DNA from: Lachnospiraceae bacterium
Lineage (GTDB): Bacteria > Bacillota_A > Clostridia > Lachnospirales > Lachnospiraceae
Length of the DNA: 9,108 nt
Assembly: GCA_017437705.1 (NCBI GenBank)
Contig: JAFRYJ010000220.1
Span: 1-9,108, forward strand
Direction of reading: 5' to 3'
Program-made: the position numbers and the translations under genes
In this document: positions 1 through 7,372 of the stretch, in pieces
Layout: each line of letters opens with the position of its first letter
Numbering within the stretch: the first letter of the stretch is position 1
Notes under the pieces: model-generated
Database searches by the model: none
Told to the model about the DNA's origin: nothing
The model's input: the letters and a program-made list of their open reading frames with translations, nothing else

Positions 1-137
1 ATGATGTCGCCGGTCCCGGCTATCCTCCTGAAACACTTCAGGTGGATGATGCCTTCCCTGACGATCTCCCCGCATACCGGACACCTGGACGGGAACAGCA
101 GCTTTTCAAGACTTCGGAGATATCCGTTAAATGCTAT
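1..137 (-). CDS. comF: ComF-like protein, N-terminal fragment, probable ATA start
   Basis: This is the 5' part of a gene that runs off the left edge; about 45 residues are visible. They contain LLFPSRCPVCGEIV and, 11 residues after the second Cys, an IHLKCF motif. A short basic/hydrophobic start followed by FPxRCPVCG is typical of the zinc-finger N-terminus of ComF-family proteins, which carry a phosphoribosyltransferase-like domain (not visible here) and act in DNA uptake in competent Firmicutes. The second half of the finger appears to be HxxC rather than the usual CxxC. Between the preceding gene's TAA (141-143) and the Cys motif there is no in-frame ATG, GTG or TTG. I place the start at ATA (135-137) because AAGGAG lies exactly six bases upstream. 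A CTG further in is the alternative. The gene follows the SH3 lipoprotein by three bases, so translational coupling is likely. The family call is fairly good but rests on a fragment. Confidence 0.6.
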   Translation of the reverse strand, partial: MAFNGYLRSLEKLLFPSRCPVCGEIVREGIIHLKCFRRIAGTGDI

Positions 138-140
138 AGT

Positions 141-536
141 TTACTCCTTCGTGGCGTAATCCATGCTTACATAGCCCTCTACGCCCTGATAGCTGATCTT
201 GTAGAAACCGTTCTCCTCACCGAGATAGACCGCTTCTGCGCCTGTCGGGAATGATCCCACGATCTCGGATGTGGTATTTGCCTCGGCCCTTATATTAACG
301 CTTCCGCCTTCACCGGCATCACCGATAACGAGGGCTTCCATGATGGTCTCCGATTCCGTTTCGGTCTCTGTCTGCTTTTCCGTTTCGGTCTGCTTCTCCG
401 ACTCGGACTGTGACTGCTGGGCTTCTTCAACAACGATGTTCTGCACGTTATTGTCGGAGCCGCTGATCTTCTTGATCCTGCATCCGGCGGCAAGCATAAG
501 CAGCGCCGCAAAAACAGCCAAAAGTCTTATCTTCAT
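141..536 (-). CDS. SH3-domain lipoprotein
   Basis: A predicted surface lipoprotein of 131 residues. Residues 1-18 form a signal peptide (MKIRLLAVF, then a hydrophobic stretch) ending in the lipobox LAAGC, with Cys19 as the lipidation site. Residues 38-64 are a low-complexity linker rich in Glu, Thr, Gln and Ser with a repeated KQTETE unit. Residues about 69-129 look like a bacterial SH3 (SH3b) domain: VNIRAEANTTSEIVGSF, then GFYKISYQGVEGYVSMDY. Such domains commonly bind peptidoglycan or wall polymers. The reading frame is open 13 codons further upstream, but that would overlap the LCP gene. ATG at 536 is preferred because AGGAGG (544-549) precedes it by seven bases and the signal peptide begins there. 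It lies 19 bp after the LCP stop, so it is probably co-transcribed. Its role is unknown; a helper or sensor at the wall is my inference. Confidence 0.85.
   Translation of the reverse strand: MKIRLLAVFAALLMLAAGCRIKKISGSDNNVQNIVVEEAQQSQSESEKQTETEKQTETETESETIMEALVIGDAGEGGSVNIRAEANTTSEIVGSFPTGAEAVYLGEENGFYKISYQGVEGYVSMDYATKE
144..149 (-). promoter_or_regulatory. Ribosome binding site of the comF-like gene
   Basis: On the minus strand AAGGAG ends six bases before the ATA codon at 135-137. The same six bases encode the last two residues (Lys-Glu) of the SH3 lipoprotein, so the site sits inside the upstream gene directly before its stop. This placement decides the unusual start call and suggests that ribosomes ending the upstream gene re-initiate here. 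Confidence 0.6.
354..391 (-). repeat. Short coding repeat in the lipoprotein linker
   Basis: The 14-base string TTCCGTTTCGGTCT (plus strand) occurs at 354-367 and again at 378-391. It underlies the Lys-Gln-Thr-Glu repeats of the lipoprotein linker. It is in frame and translated, so it is best read as a low-complexity spacer between the lipid anchor and the SH3 domain. Such tracts can change length by slippage. Confidence 0.7.
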
Positions 537-555
537 GATATTGCCTCCTTCTGCA

Positions 556-2160
556 TCAATAAGCAGTCGTTTCAATGTTCGTAAGGTCGTCTGTCTCGGT
601 CTCGGGGTCCTGGATGGTCTTTCCTTCCTTGAGGTCCTTTATAAGCTGCTGTGCCACTGCTACAGAAGCTTCGTCTGCATAGACCACCGCTGCCTGGGAT
701 CCCGTCGTGTAGCAGTAATCGTAGGCGCCCGTTCCCTTGGCCGCATAGGATACCACGTTCCATGACGCGTTGTCGTCAAGCTGCATGCGCACGAGAGCCT
801 TGATGTTCTCCTGCGGCATATCGGTGCTGAACGTATCCTCTATGCTCTCCATAAGCGGTCCGTAGTTCATGAGGAGGGCCGGTGATGTGAGCTTGTCTAT
901 CATGGCAGTGATAACAGCCATCTGATTGCGGCCTCTTGCGAAGTCTCCGCCCACCAGATGCTTCCTCTCCCTGACGAACTCTATGGCGATCTTTCCGTCC
1001 ATATAGTTGTAGCCCTGGTTGAAGTGAAGTCCCGCGTTGCTGGTGAACTCCTGCTCGGAATAAACATTTACACCGCCCAGCGCATCGATGATCTGAACAA
1101 CGGAATCGAAGTTGATCTTGATGTAATAATCGATCTTGCAGTCGTACAGCTGCTCCAGCGTGGCGATGGATGTCTCGATGCCGTAGTTGCCGGCGTGGGT
1201 CAGCTTGTCGCGGTACTGTCCGGTGACGTCCGGTATCTGTACCCAGTAATCCCTGGGTGTGCTGAGAAGAAGTACCTGCTTTGTATCCGGGTTGATAAAG
1301 ATGATGATGTTGACATCGCTTCTGCCGGTGGTGGTAAGGTCGCCGTACTGGTCGTTGCCGCTGACGTAGATCGCGAAGCACTGTGATGTAACGTAATCGG
1401 TATCGGGGGCCTTCGTCTCGGAATTCTCCTCCACCACGATGTCTTCCGTATGGATGAGCCTTATCTTGTCGGAGAATTCCTCGTCATCGTCGGGATTTAT
1501 TACCGTGGAATACAGTTCATCATAAGTAGAGAGCATGCTCTGGTTGATGATGATGGCCCTGCACTCGCCGTCGAGTATGCCGTTGATAAGATCCAGCGAG
1601 CTGGAATACTCCGTGATCGAAAGCTGTTTTCCGAGGGACTTGCCCATATCTTCCACAGCCTGGTCTACTTCCTTTCGGCCGAAGCTCTTCTGTATACCGA
1701 ATTCGTAACCCGATGCATCCTGGAGAGACTGTGCCGGGTCGTCCTTCAGAACAGCCACGGCTATTACTGCCTTGGACTGATTCTTTTTTGTGATCTCATC
1801 GATAACATTATTGGTAACGGTCACATACCGTATACCGATGACAAGCACCACCGAGACCGCTACGGCTATGACCTTTCCTATAATGTTGATCTTTCTCCTG
1901 AACTGGAGCAGGAACGCCGCAGCCCAGAGTATAAGAAGCACCGCCCCGATGAAGATAAGATACTTCATGGGAAGCAGGTTCACATAAATAAGGAGCCCCA
2001 TAAAGGCAAGGGATAAAAGCAGCTGTATCGTACAGAGCACTATTCCTATGGTCCTCGCTGTATTCCCCTTTTTACCGTGTCCGCCGTTATCGGCGTTCTT
2101 CCTCTTGAGATTCTGCTGCTCCTGCACAAAATCATCAATGGATCCGTATTTATTGCTCAA
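556..2160 (-). CDS. LCP (LytR-CpsA-Psr) family glycopolymer ligase
   Basis: A membrane protein of 534 residues. The first 36 residues are polar and cytoplasmic. Three hydrophobic helices follow at about 37-60, 66-87 and 94-112. Residues about 130-245 form an extra extracellular domain (including YEFGIQKSFGR and LDGECRAIIINQSM) like the accessory domain ahead of the LCP core in CpsA-type proteins. The LCP core runs from about 280 to 425. It contains RSDVNIIIFINPDTKQVLLL, the STPRDYW motif (Arg303, Asp304), RDKLTHAGNYG, ALGGVNVY, and the arginine-rich FVRERKH and DFARGRNQ motifs that in known members bind the polyprenyl pyrophosphate. The family transfers lipid-linked glycopolymers such as teichoic acids or capsule to peptidoglycan; older 'transcriptional regulator' labels are misleading. 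The start is TTG at 2158-2160, with AGGAG eight bases upstream. The C-terminus is an acidic, threonine-rich tail. Its place next to rhamnose genes fits wall polysaccharide attachment. Confidence 0.92.
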   Translation of the reverse strand: MSNKYGSIDDFVQEQQNLKRKNADNGGHGKKGNTARTIGIVLCTIQLLLSLAFMGLLIYVNLLPMKYLIFIGAVLLILWAAAFLLQFRRKINIIGKVIAVAVSVVLVIGIRYVTVTNNVIDEITKKNQSKAVIAVAVLKDDPAQSLQDASGYEFGIQKSFGRKEVDQAVEDMGKSLGKQLSITEYSSSLDLINGILDGECRAIIINQSMLSTYDELYSTVINPDDDEEFSDKIRLIHTEDIVVEENSETKAPDTDYVTSQCFAIYVSGNDQYGDLTTTGRSDVNIIIFINPDTKQVLLLSTPRDYWVQIPDVTGQYRDKLTHAGNYGIETSIATLEQLYDCKIDYYIKINFDSVVQIIDALGGVNVYSEQEFTSNAGLHFNQGYNYMDGKIAIEFVRERKHLVGGDFARGRNQMAVITAMIDKLTSPALLMNYGPLMESIEDTFSTDMPQENIKALVRMQLDDNASWNVVSYAAKGTGAYDYCYTTGSQAAVVYADEASVAVAQQLIKDLKEGKTIQDPETETDDLTNIETTAY

Positions 2161-2168
2161 AATATGAT

Positions 2169-2173
2169 CTCCT
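2169..2173 (-). promoter_or_regulatory. Ribosome binding site selecting the TTG start of the LCP gene
   Basis: On the minus strand AGGAG is followed after eight bases by TTG (2160-2158). No in-frame ATG or GTG exists near the start of the cytoplasmic segment. An ATT directly upstream of the TTG is less likely because its spacing would be only five bases. Confidence 0.6.
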
Positions 2174-2193
2174 GAGAATAAGTAAATCCTGCC

Positions 2194-2210
2194 GTGATGT
2201 TAAACACCAC
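2194..2210. promoter_or_regulatory. 17-bp near-perfect palindrome, candidate operator in the LCP leader
   Basis: GTGATGTTAAACACCAC reads as a palindrome with one mismatched position per eight-base arm around a central base. It lies about 20 bp downstream of the expected transcription start of the LCP promoter and about 20 bp upstream of its ribosome binding site. That position would suit a repressor acting as a roadblock. As RNA the hairpin would have an almost zero-size loop and no U-tract, so a DNA-binding dimer site is the more likely reading. The binding protein is unknown. Confidence 0.4.
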
Positions 2211-2236
2211 TCAAAAACAAAAAATTACGTTATGTT

Positions 2237-2265
2237 ACCATAAACCATAATTAAGAATCTGTCAA
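2237..2265 (-). promoter_or_regulatory. Sigma-A-type promoter for the LCP gene
   Basis: On the minus strand a perfect -35 TTGACA (2265-2260) and a -10 TATGGT (2242-2237, four of six consensus bases) are 17 bp apart. Transcription should start near 2230, giving a leader of about 70 nt before the TTG start. The -35 box contains the TGA stop codon of rfbD (2264-2262). This suggests that the LCP, lipoprotein and comF-like genes can be transcribed separately from the rhamnose genes. I see no terminator hairpin in the 101-bp gap, so read-through from upstream is also possible. Confidence 0.65.
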
Positions 2266-3116
2266 TTTTGAACATTCAGAAGCGAATTTATGCATCGCTC
2301 CAGTGCATCCTCCCAGGACGGCAGAAGCCCTGCCCCTGATGATGCCAGCTTATCCTTCGAAAGCCTTGAATTCAAAGGCCTGCGGGCCTTTGCGCCGTAC
2401 TCCTCCGTGGTCACGGGGATCAGCCTTACATCCCTTCCGGCCAGCTCGAATACCTTTTCCGCAAAGCCGTACCAGCTTACAAAGCCCTCGTTTGTCATGT
2501 TGTATGTACCGAAGCCTCCGCTCTCCAGGAAGAAAGTCATTTTTTCCGCGACGTCCGGAGTATATGTGGGAGAGCCGGTCTCATCATCCACGATCTTAAG
2601 CGTATCCCGGGTCTCCGACAGCCTCAGCATCGTCTTCACGAAATTGGTGCCGTGATCGGAAAATGCCCATGATATCCTTATGATGAAATGCTCCGGCACG
2701 TTTTCCCTTACGGTCCGTTCACCGGCTTCCTTTGACATTCCGTATACATTGAGGGGACCTGTTTCATCATCCTCCGCATAGGGCCTGTCGCCGTCGCCGG
2801 GGAAAACGTATTCGGTGGAGAAGTATATCATCCTCTTCCCGCGCTGTCCGCAGTAAAGGGCAATATTCTCCGTGCCCTTCGCATTAACGGCAAAGCATTT
2901 TTCAGGCTCGTCCTCCGCCCTGTCCACGGCCGTGTAGGCTGCGCAGTGTATCACTGCGTCGGGGTCCTCCCTTTCAAGAAGTCCCGTTATCTCTTCCCGG
3001 GCAGTGATATCGCAGTCGCCCAGGTCGATGCCCTTTACATCATAGCCCTCTGCCGCAAGGCATTTTACTATATCGCTTCCCAGCTGGCCCTCTGCGCCCG
3101 TTACAAGTACTTTCAT
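2262..3116 (-). CDS. rfbD: dTDP-4-dehydrorhamnose reductase (RmlD)
   Basis: The last enzyme of dTDP-L-rhamnose synthesis, reducing dTDP-4-keto-L-rhamnose with NAD(P)H in the cytoplasm. It has 284 residues, normal for the family. The nucleotide-binding loop is TGAEGQLGSD (6-15), followed by HCAAYTAVDRAE (58-69). The short-chain dehydrogenase triad is visible as Thr101 in STEYVF and Tyr125-x3-Lys129 in YGMSK. The C-terminal RPLNSRLSKDKL is the usual RmlD substrate-binding motif. Most RmlD proteins have STDYVFDG where this one has STEYVFPG. The frame is open 13 codons further upstream, but ATG at 3116 is chosen because it overlaps the rfbB stop as ATGA, with GGAG nine bases before it, and because it begins directly with MKVLVTGAEGQLG. 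It is translationally coupled to rfbB. Confidence 0.93.
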   Translation of the reverse strand: MKVLVTGAEGQLGSDIVKCLAAEGYDVKGIDLGDCDITAREEITGLLEREDPDAVIHCAAYTAVDRAEDEPEKCFAVNAKGTENIALYCGQRGKRMIYFSTEYVFPGDGDRPYAEDDETGPLNVYGMSKEAGERTVRENVPEHFIIRISWAFSDHGTNFVKTMLRLSETRDTLKIVDDETGSPTYTPDVAEKMTFFLESGGFGTYNMTNEGFVSWYGFAEKVFELAGRDVRLIPVTTEEYGAKARRPLNSRLSKDKLASSGAGLLPSWEDALERCINSLLNVQN

Positions 3117-4087
3117 ATTAAAGCGCTCCACCAGCCGGTGTGGTCCAGATACCACCCGACCGTCTTTTTAAGCCCGCTCTCCACGTCCGTCTCCGGCGTC
3201 CAGGAGAGCTCCTTTTCTATTTTGGAAGGATCTATGGCGTACCGCCTGTCATGGCCGGGCCTGTCCTTAACGAAGCTTATCAGGCCTTCGTCCTTGTCCA
3301 GCACCTTTAAAAGGGTCCTCACCAGATCGATATTTGCTATCTCGTTGTGGCCGCCCACATTGTAGATGCTGCCCGAAGGCGCGTTCCTCATTATGATGTC
3401 CACCGCCCTGCAGTGATCCTCCACGTAGAGCCAGTCCCTCACATTGAGGCCGTCGCCGTAGACCGGTATGCTTACACCATTGAGCGCATTTGTAATCGAC
3501 TTTGGTATAAGCTTTTCCGGGTGCTGGTAAGGCCCGTAATTGTTGGAGCACCTGCTGATCGATGTGTTCAGCCCGTAGGTCCTGTTATAGGCCATTACGA
3601 AAAGGTCGGCTGACGCCTTTGAAGAGCTGTAGGGGCTCGACGTTTTAACGGGGGTCTCTTCCGTAAAGAAAAGATCTGTCCGAAGAAGCGGCAGGTCGCC
3701 GTATACCTCGTCGGTGGATATCTGATGGAACCTTTTAACGCCGTACCTAACGCAGGCGTCCATAAGCGTCGTTGTACCGCAGATATTCGTCCGAACGAAT
3801 ATCTCCGGGTCCTCGATGCTCCTGTCCACATGGGATTCCGCGGCAAAGTTGACAACGATATCCGGCTTTTCCTGCTCAAAAACAGAGAACACCGCCTCTC
3901 TGTCTGCTATGTCCCCTTTAACGAACCTGTAGCCCGGGCCTTCCTCCAGATCCTTTATGGAATCGGGATTCCCGGCATAGGTAAGGAGATCAAAACAAAT
4001 AAGCCTGTCCTCCGGATGATGTTCTTTTTCGTAATGCAGAAAGTTGCTGCCGATAAAACCGGCACCGCCTGTTACAAGAATATTCAT
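3113..4087 (-). CDS. rfbB: dTDP-glucose 4,6-dehydratase (RmlB)
   Basis: Converts dTDP-glucose to dTDP-4-keto-6-deoxyglucose with tightly bound NAD+, the second step of the rhamnose pathway. The 324 residues are close to the usual length. The Rossmann loop VTGGAGFIGSN is at 5-15, and NFAAESHVDRSI at 80-91 is diagnostic for sugar-nucleotide dehydratases. The catalytic STDEVYG (124-130) supplies Thr125, Asp126 and Glu127. Tyr153-x3-Lys157 lies in YSSSK. SRCSNNYGPYQHPEKLIP (178-195) and GLNVRDWLYVEDH (213-225) are also standard RmlB motifs. The start is ATG at 4087; upstream is a modest AAAAGG eight bases away. Unlike its neighbours it is not tightly coupled, standing 87 bp after rfbC. It overlaps rfbD by four bases at its 3' end. 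Confidence 0.96.
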   Translation of the reverse strand: MNILVTGGAGFIGSNFLHYEKEHHPEDRLICFDLLTYAGNPDSIKDLEEGPGYRFVKGDIADREAVFSVFEQEKPDIVVNFAAESHVDRSIEDPEIFVRTNICGTTTLMDACVRYGVKRFHQISTDEVYGDLPLLRTDLFFTEETPVKTSSPYSSSKASADLFVMAYNRTYGLNTSISRCSNNYGPYQHPEKLIPKSITNALNGVSIPVYGDGLNVRDWLYVEDHCRAVDIIMRNAPSGSIYNVGGHNEIANIDLVRTLLKVLDKDEGLISFVKDRPGHDRRYAIDPSKIEKELSWTPETDVESGLKKTVGWYLDHTGWWSALI

Positions 4088-4174
4088 ATCGATGACCTTT
4101 TTGCTGCAGCTTCCGCCCGGCAGCCGTGATATAACGGATGCCGTACCGTCTTTCAGTACGGAAGGTTTACAGCA
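4088..4174 (-). other. 87-bp intergenic gap with two small hairpins between rfbC and rfbB
   Basis: This is the only real spacer inside the rhamnose set. It holds an inverted repeat CCGTAC (4141-4146) / GTACGG (4156-4161) with a nine-base loop, and a second GCTGC (4103-4107) / GCAGC (4120-4124) with a twelve-base loop. Neither is followed by a T-run on the coding (minus) strand, so they are not classical terminators. No convincing -35/-10 pair is visible. They could act as RNA processing or stability elements; that is speculation. Confidence 0.35.
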
Positions 4175-4744
4175 TCATCCGCCGTAAACGAATGCGGCGT
4201 CCGAATCCTTTAGATACGGGCTGTTTATATCCTTCTCCGACAGTACCGGGGTGATGTCCTTCAGAAGTCCGCCCCAGTCCACGCCGATATCGGGATCGTC
4301 GTACCGTATCCCCCTGTCGTGCTCCGGTGAATATACATTATCCACCTTGTACTCAAATTCCGTATTATCCTCCAGCGTGAGATATCCGTGGGCAAAGCCT
4401 CTGGGGATATAGAACTGAAGGTCGTTATCCTCCGTAAGAAGGATTGTCTCGTATTTTAAATATGTGGGCGAGCCCTGCCTCAGGTCCACGGCCACGTCGA
4501 TGACGCTGCCTCTCGTGCAGTGCACCAGCTTTGCCTGGCTCATGGGATCCGCCTGATAATGAAGGCCGCGGAGAGTTCCCTTCTTCGCCGAAAAAGAGTG
4601 GTTGTCCTGAACGAACACATTCGTTATCCCGGCTTCCGAATATCTCTCCCTGTTATAATCCTCCCTGAACCAGCCCCTCGCGTCACCGTGTCTTACCATC
4701 TCTATAACGAGGAGCCCCTCGATGGATGTCTTCCTAACCTTCAT
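4175..4744 (-). CDS. rfbC: dTDP-4-dehydrorhamnose 3,5-epimerase (RmlC)
   Basis: Cupin enzyme that epimerises C3 and C5 of dTDP-4-keto-6-deoxyglucose to give the L-rhamno form. It has 189 residues, standard length. The signature [22 protein letters not shown] (43-64) carries the catalytic His62. [17 protein letters not shown] (79-95) and [14 protein letters not shown] (111-124) follow, and Tyr132 in EYKVDN matches the catalytic tyrosine position. The frame is open for 16 more codons upstream, deep within rfbA, but those residues do not resemble the family. ATG at 4744 gives the usual [15 protein letters not shown] start and has GAGGGC upstream. It overlaps the 3' end of rfbA by 11 bp, indicating coupled translation. 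Confidence 0.95.
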   Translation of the reverse strand: MKVRKTSIEGLLVIEMVRHGDARGWFREDYNRERYSEAGITNVFVQDNHSFSAKKGTLRGLHYQADPMSQAKLVHCTRGSVIDVAVDLRQGSPTYLKYETILLTEDNDLQFYIPRGFAHGYLTLEDNTEFEYKVDNVYSPEHDRGIRYDDPDIGVDWGGLLKDITPVLSEKDINSPYLKDSDAAFVYGG

Positions 4745-5615
4745 CGGACTGCCCTCTTCCGGAAAGCTCCCTGAGATACTGCCCGTATTCATTATGATAC
4801 ATCTCGCAGCTTTCCCGGAGCTGTTCCCCTGTTATCCAGCCGTTAAGGAACGCCGACTCCTCGGGGCAGCCCGTCTTCCGGCCTTCCTTTTTTTCTGTTT
4901 CATATATGAAGTCCGCCGCCCTGCGGAGGGCCTCCTGGGTTCCGGCGTCCATCCATGTGGCGTCATCATCCAGGAGTTCCACGTTGAGCTCGCCTCTTTC
5001 AAGGTAAATGACGTTCAGGTCCGTTATCTCCAGTTCTCCCCTGTCTGAGGGCTTAAGGCTCTCTGCAAATCCGGTGACCCTGCCGTCGTAAAAGTACAGA
5101 CCCGTTACGGCATAGTCAGATCTCGGCACCTTCGGCTTTTCCTCGATGGAAACGGCCCTGTTCTCATCATCAAACTCCACGACTCCGAACCTGGCGGGAT
5201 CCTTTACCCTGCATGCAAAGATCGTGGCGCCCTCGTTGCGTGACGCAGCTTTCACCAGCTGCTTTTTAAGGGATGCGCCGTGGAAGATGTTGTCTCCCAG
5301 TATCATGGCGCAGCTGTCGCCGCCTATGAATTCCCTGCCCAGTATGAACGCCTGGGCCAGGCCGTCGGGGCTTTCCTGCACCTTATAGGACAGGCTTATC
5401 CCCAGCCTGCTGCCGTCCCCCAGAAGGGCCTCAAACCTGCCCGTGTCGGCGGGGGTCGAGATGATGAGTATCTCCCTTATGCCCGCCTCCATTAAAACGG
5501 TGAGCGGGTAATATATCATCGGCTTATCGTATACGGGCAGCAGCTGCTTGCTGGTCACCAGCGTAAGGGGATAAAGCCTCGTTCCGCTGCCTCCCGCGAG
5601 AATAATGCCTTTCAT
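4734..5615 (-). CDS. rfbA: Glucose-1-phosphate thymidylyltransferase (RmlA)
   Basis: Makes dTDP-glucose and pyrophosphate from glucose-1-P and dTTP, the committed and usually feedback-inhibited step of the rhamnose pathway. It has 293 residues, as in well-known RmlA proteins. [11 protein letters not shown] (8-18) is the nucleotide-binding signature, followed by [17 protein letters not shown] (22-38). LGDNIFHG (106-113) carries metal-binding Asp108, EEKP is at 158-161, TGLYFYD at 171-177, and WMDAGT (221-226) carries the second metal ligand Asp223. The start is ATG at 5615 with AGGAGG (5622-5627) six bases upstream. That site overlaps the TGA stop of pgcA, only 11 bp away. Product dTDP-glucose would pass directly to RfbB in the same operon. 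Confidence 0.96.
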   Translation of the reverse strand: MKGIILAGGSGTRLYPLTLVTSKQLLPVYDKPMIYYPLTVLMEAGIREILIISTPADTGRFEALLGDGSRLGISLSYKVQESPDGLAQAFILGREFIGGDSCAMILGDNIFHGASLKKQLVKAASRNEGATIFACRVKDPARFGVVEFDDENRAVSIEEKPKVPRSDYAVTGLYFYDGRVTGFAESLKPSDRGELEITDLNVIYLERGELNVELLDDDATWMDAGTQEALRRAADFIYETEKKEGRKTGCPEESAFLNGWITGEQLRESCEMYHNEYGQYLRELSGRGQSDEG

Positions 5616-5626
5616 CCAAAGCCTCC

Positions 5627-7354
5627 TCAGCCTTCAACGATCTCCGTAAGCGCCGTCTCGATATCCTCTGTCCTCTTCTTAGCCGCATCCATGGTCTCAT
5701 CCTTTGCGCCCATGTAGAACTTGATCTTGGGCTCTGTACCTGAAGGCCTCATGCAGCACCAGCAGTCGCCCTCAAGATCGAAATAGAGAACGTTTGATGA
5801 AGGGATGCCCGTAGGATGCTCTTCCTTCGTTTCGGGGTCGATGCAGATCTGGGATCTGTAATCCCTGAACTCCTTTACCTTGTAGCCGCCGATGACCGTG
5901 GGAGGATCGCTCCTCAGCTTCTCCATAAGGGCCTTGATCTTTTCGGCACCGTCCATGCCGGGCATAACAACTGCGCGGAGCCTCTCTGCGTAATAACCGT
6001 ATTTCTTATACATCTTCTCAAGCTCGTCGAGAAGTGTCTCTCCGTTGGCCTTGCAGTATGATGCGATCTCGGCGAGCATCATTACGGCCGAAACGGCATC
6101 CTTGTCCCTTACATAGTCGCCGATGAGGCATCCGTAGCTCTCCTCAAAACCGAAAACATATTTGTAGGAATTTCCTGCATCCTCGAACTGCTTTACCTGT
6201 CCGCAGATCCATTTGAAGCCCGTAAGTGTCTCGAAGCATTTTGTATTATGTGCCTTTGCTATGGCCTGTGAAAGATTGGTACTTACTATGGTCGTAACAT
6301 ATGCGGCATTCTCGGGAAGGGTGCCGTTAAGCTCTCTTTCCCTCAAAATGTATTCTCCGATAAGGGTGCCAAGCATGTTGCCGTTGAAGATCTTATACTC
6401 GCCGTCGGCTGCATCCTTAACGAAGATGCCCAGTCTGTCGGCGTCGGGATCCGTGGCCATTACGATGTCCGCATCCACCTTCTCCGCCAGCTCAAGGGCC
6501 AGCTTGAAGGCCTTGGGATCCTCGGGATTGGGATATGGAACCGTAGGGAAATTGCCGTCGGGAAGCTCCTGCTCCTTTACAACGTATACGTTCTCGAAGC
6601 CCAGCTCCTTAAGTACTCTTCTTACAAAGAGATTTCCCGTGCCGTGAAGAGGCGTGTAGACGATCTTGATGTCCTTTGATTCTTTCTCGATGATCTCGGG
6701 ATGGATTATGTAGGTCTTGATCGTGGAGATATACTCATCGTCCATCTCCTTTCCGAGTACGTTGAAAAGGCCCGCTGCCTTTGCATCCTCAAGGGACATG
6801 GTCTTAGGCTCCGCGTAATCGGTGATGGCGTTTACCTCGTCGATGATGCCGATATCGTGGGGAGGCGTTACCTGTGCGCCGTCCTCCCAGTATACCTTAT
6901 AGCCGTTGTATTCCCTGGGGTTGTGGCTGGCCGTTACAACGATGCCGGCGATGCACTTCAGCTGCCTTACCGCAAATGACAGCATGGGAGTGGGATGAAG
7001 CGTATCGTACCTGTAGGTCTTGATGCCGTTGGCGTTGAGGCAGAGCGCCGCCTCAAGGGAGAATTCCGGAGACATGATCCTGGAATCGAATGCAATGGCA
7101 ACTCCCCTGTCCTGGCCGTTGTTCTTGATTATATAATTCGCCAGTCCCTGGGTAGCCTTCCTTACGGTGTAGATGTTCATCCTGTTGGAGCCTGCGCCTA
7201 TTACGCCGCGGAGGCCGCCGGTGCCGAACTCCAGATCCTTATAGAATCTCTCCTGGATCTCCTTGTCGTCCGTTATGGCCTTAAGCTCGTTTTTTGTGTT
7301 CTCGTCAAAGCAGTCCGCCGTTATCCAATACTCGTATTTTTCTCTGTAATCCAT
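5627..7354 (-). CDS. pgcA: Phosphoglucomutase / phospho-sugar mutase (PgcA type)
   Basis: Alpha-D-phosphohexomutase interconverting hexose 6- and 1-phosphates through a phosphoserine enzyme. The 575 residues match the long PgcA-type phosphoglucomutases of Firmicutes rather than the shorter (about 450) ManB/GlmM types. Visible motifs in order: [11 protein letters not shown] (43-53), the active-site TASHNP loop with Ser143 followed by YNGYKVYW, the metal loop DPDADRLGI (302-310), the sugar-binding GFEESYG (402-408), and the phosphate-binding RPSGTEPK (536-543). ATG at 7354 has AGAAGG seven bases upstream and lies 18 bp after manA. It supplies glucose-1-P to RfbA next door. Because it sits directly after manA and no separate phosphomannomutase is seen, it may also convert mannose-6-P to mannose-1-P; that dual role is inference. 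Confidence 0.94.
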   Translation of the reverse strand: MDYREKYEYWITADCFDENTKNELKAITDDKEIQERFYKDLEFGTGGLRGVIGAGSNRMNIYTVRKATQGLANYIIKNNGQDRGVAIAFDSRIMSPEFSLEAALCLNANGIKTYRYDTLHPTPMLSFAVRQLKCIAGIVVTASHNPREYNGYKVYWEDGAQVTPPHDIGIIDEVNAITDYAEPKTMSLEDAKAAGLFNVLGKEMDDEYISTIKTYIIHPEIIEKESKDIKIVYTPLHGTGNLFVRRVLKELGFENVYVVKEQELPDGNFPTVPYPNPEDPKAFKLALELAEKVDADIVMATDPDADRLGIFVKDAADGEYKIFNGNMLGTLIGEYILRERELNGTLPENAAYVTTIVSTNLSQAIAKAHNTKCFETLTGFKWICGQVKQFEDAGNSYKYVFGFEESYGCLIGDYVRDKDAVSAVMMLAEIASYCKANGETLLDELEKMYKKYGYYAERLRAVVMPGMDGAEKIKALMEKLRSDPPTVIGGYKVKEFRDYRSQICIDPETKEEHPTGIPSSNVLYFDLEGDCWCCMRPSGTEPKIKFYMGAKDETMDAAKKRTEDIETALTEIVEG

Positions 7355-7372
7355 CTTATGACCTTCTTTCCT

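Noticed and set aside
537..575. Longer form of the SH3 lipoprotein starting at 575
   Set aside because: It would add 13 residues ahead of a good signal peptide, overlap the LCP gene, and bypass the AGGAGG seven bases before the ATG at 536.
958..2016. Two long plus-strand open frames opposite the LCP gene
   Set aside because: They are antisense to a well-supported LCP protein, have no clear ribosome binding site and no family motifs.
3117..3155. Longer form of RfbD starting at 3155
   Set aside because: The 13 extra residues overlap rfbB and precede the Rossmann loop, which should be at the very N-terminus. The ATGA overlap with the rfbB stop is the more natural start.
4745..4792. Longer form of RfbC starting at 4792
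   Set aside because: The extra 16 residues come from another frame of rfbA and do not resemble RmlC. The internal ATG has a suitable ribosome binding site and gives the family N-terminus.
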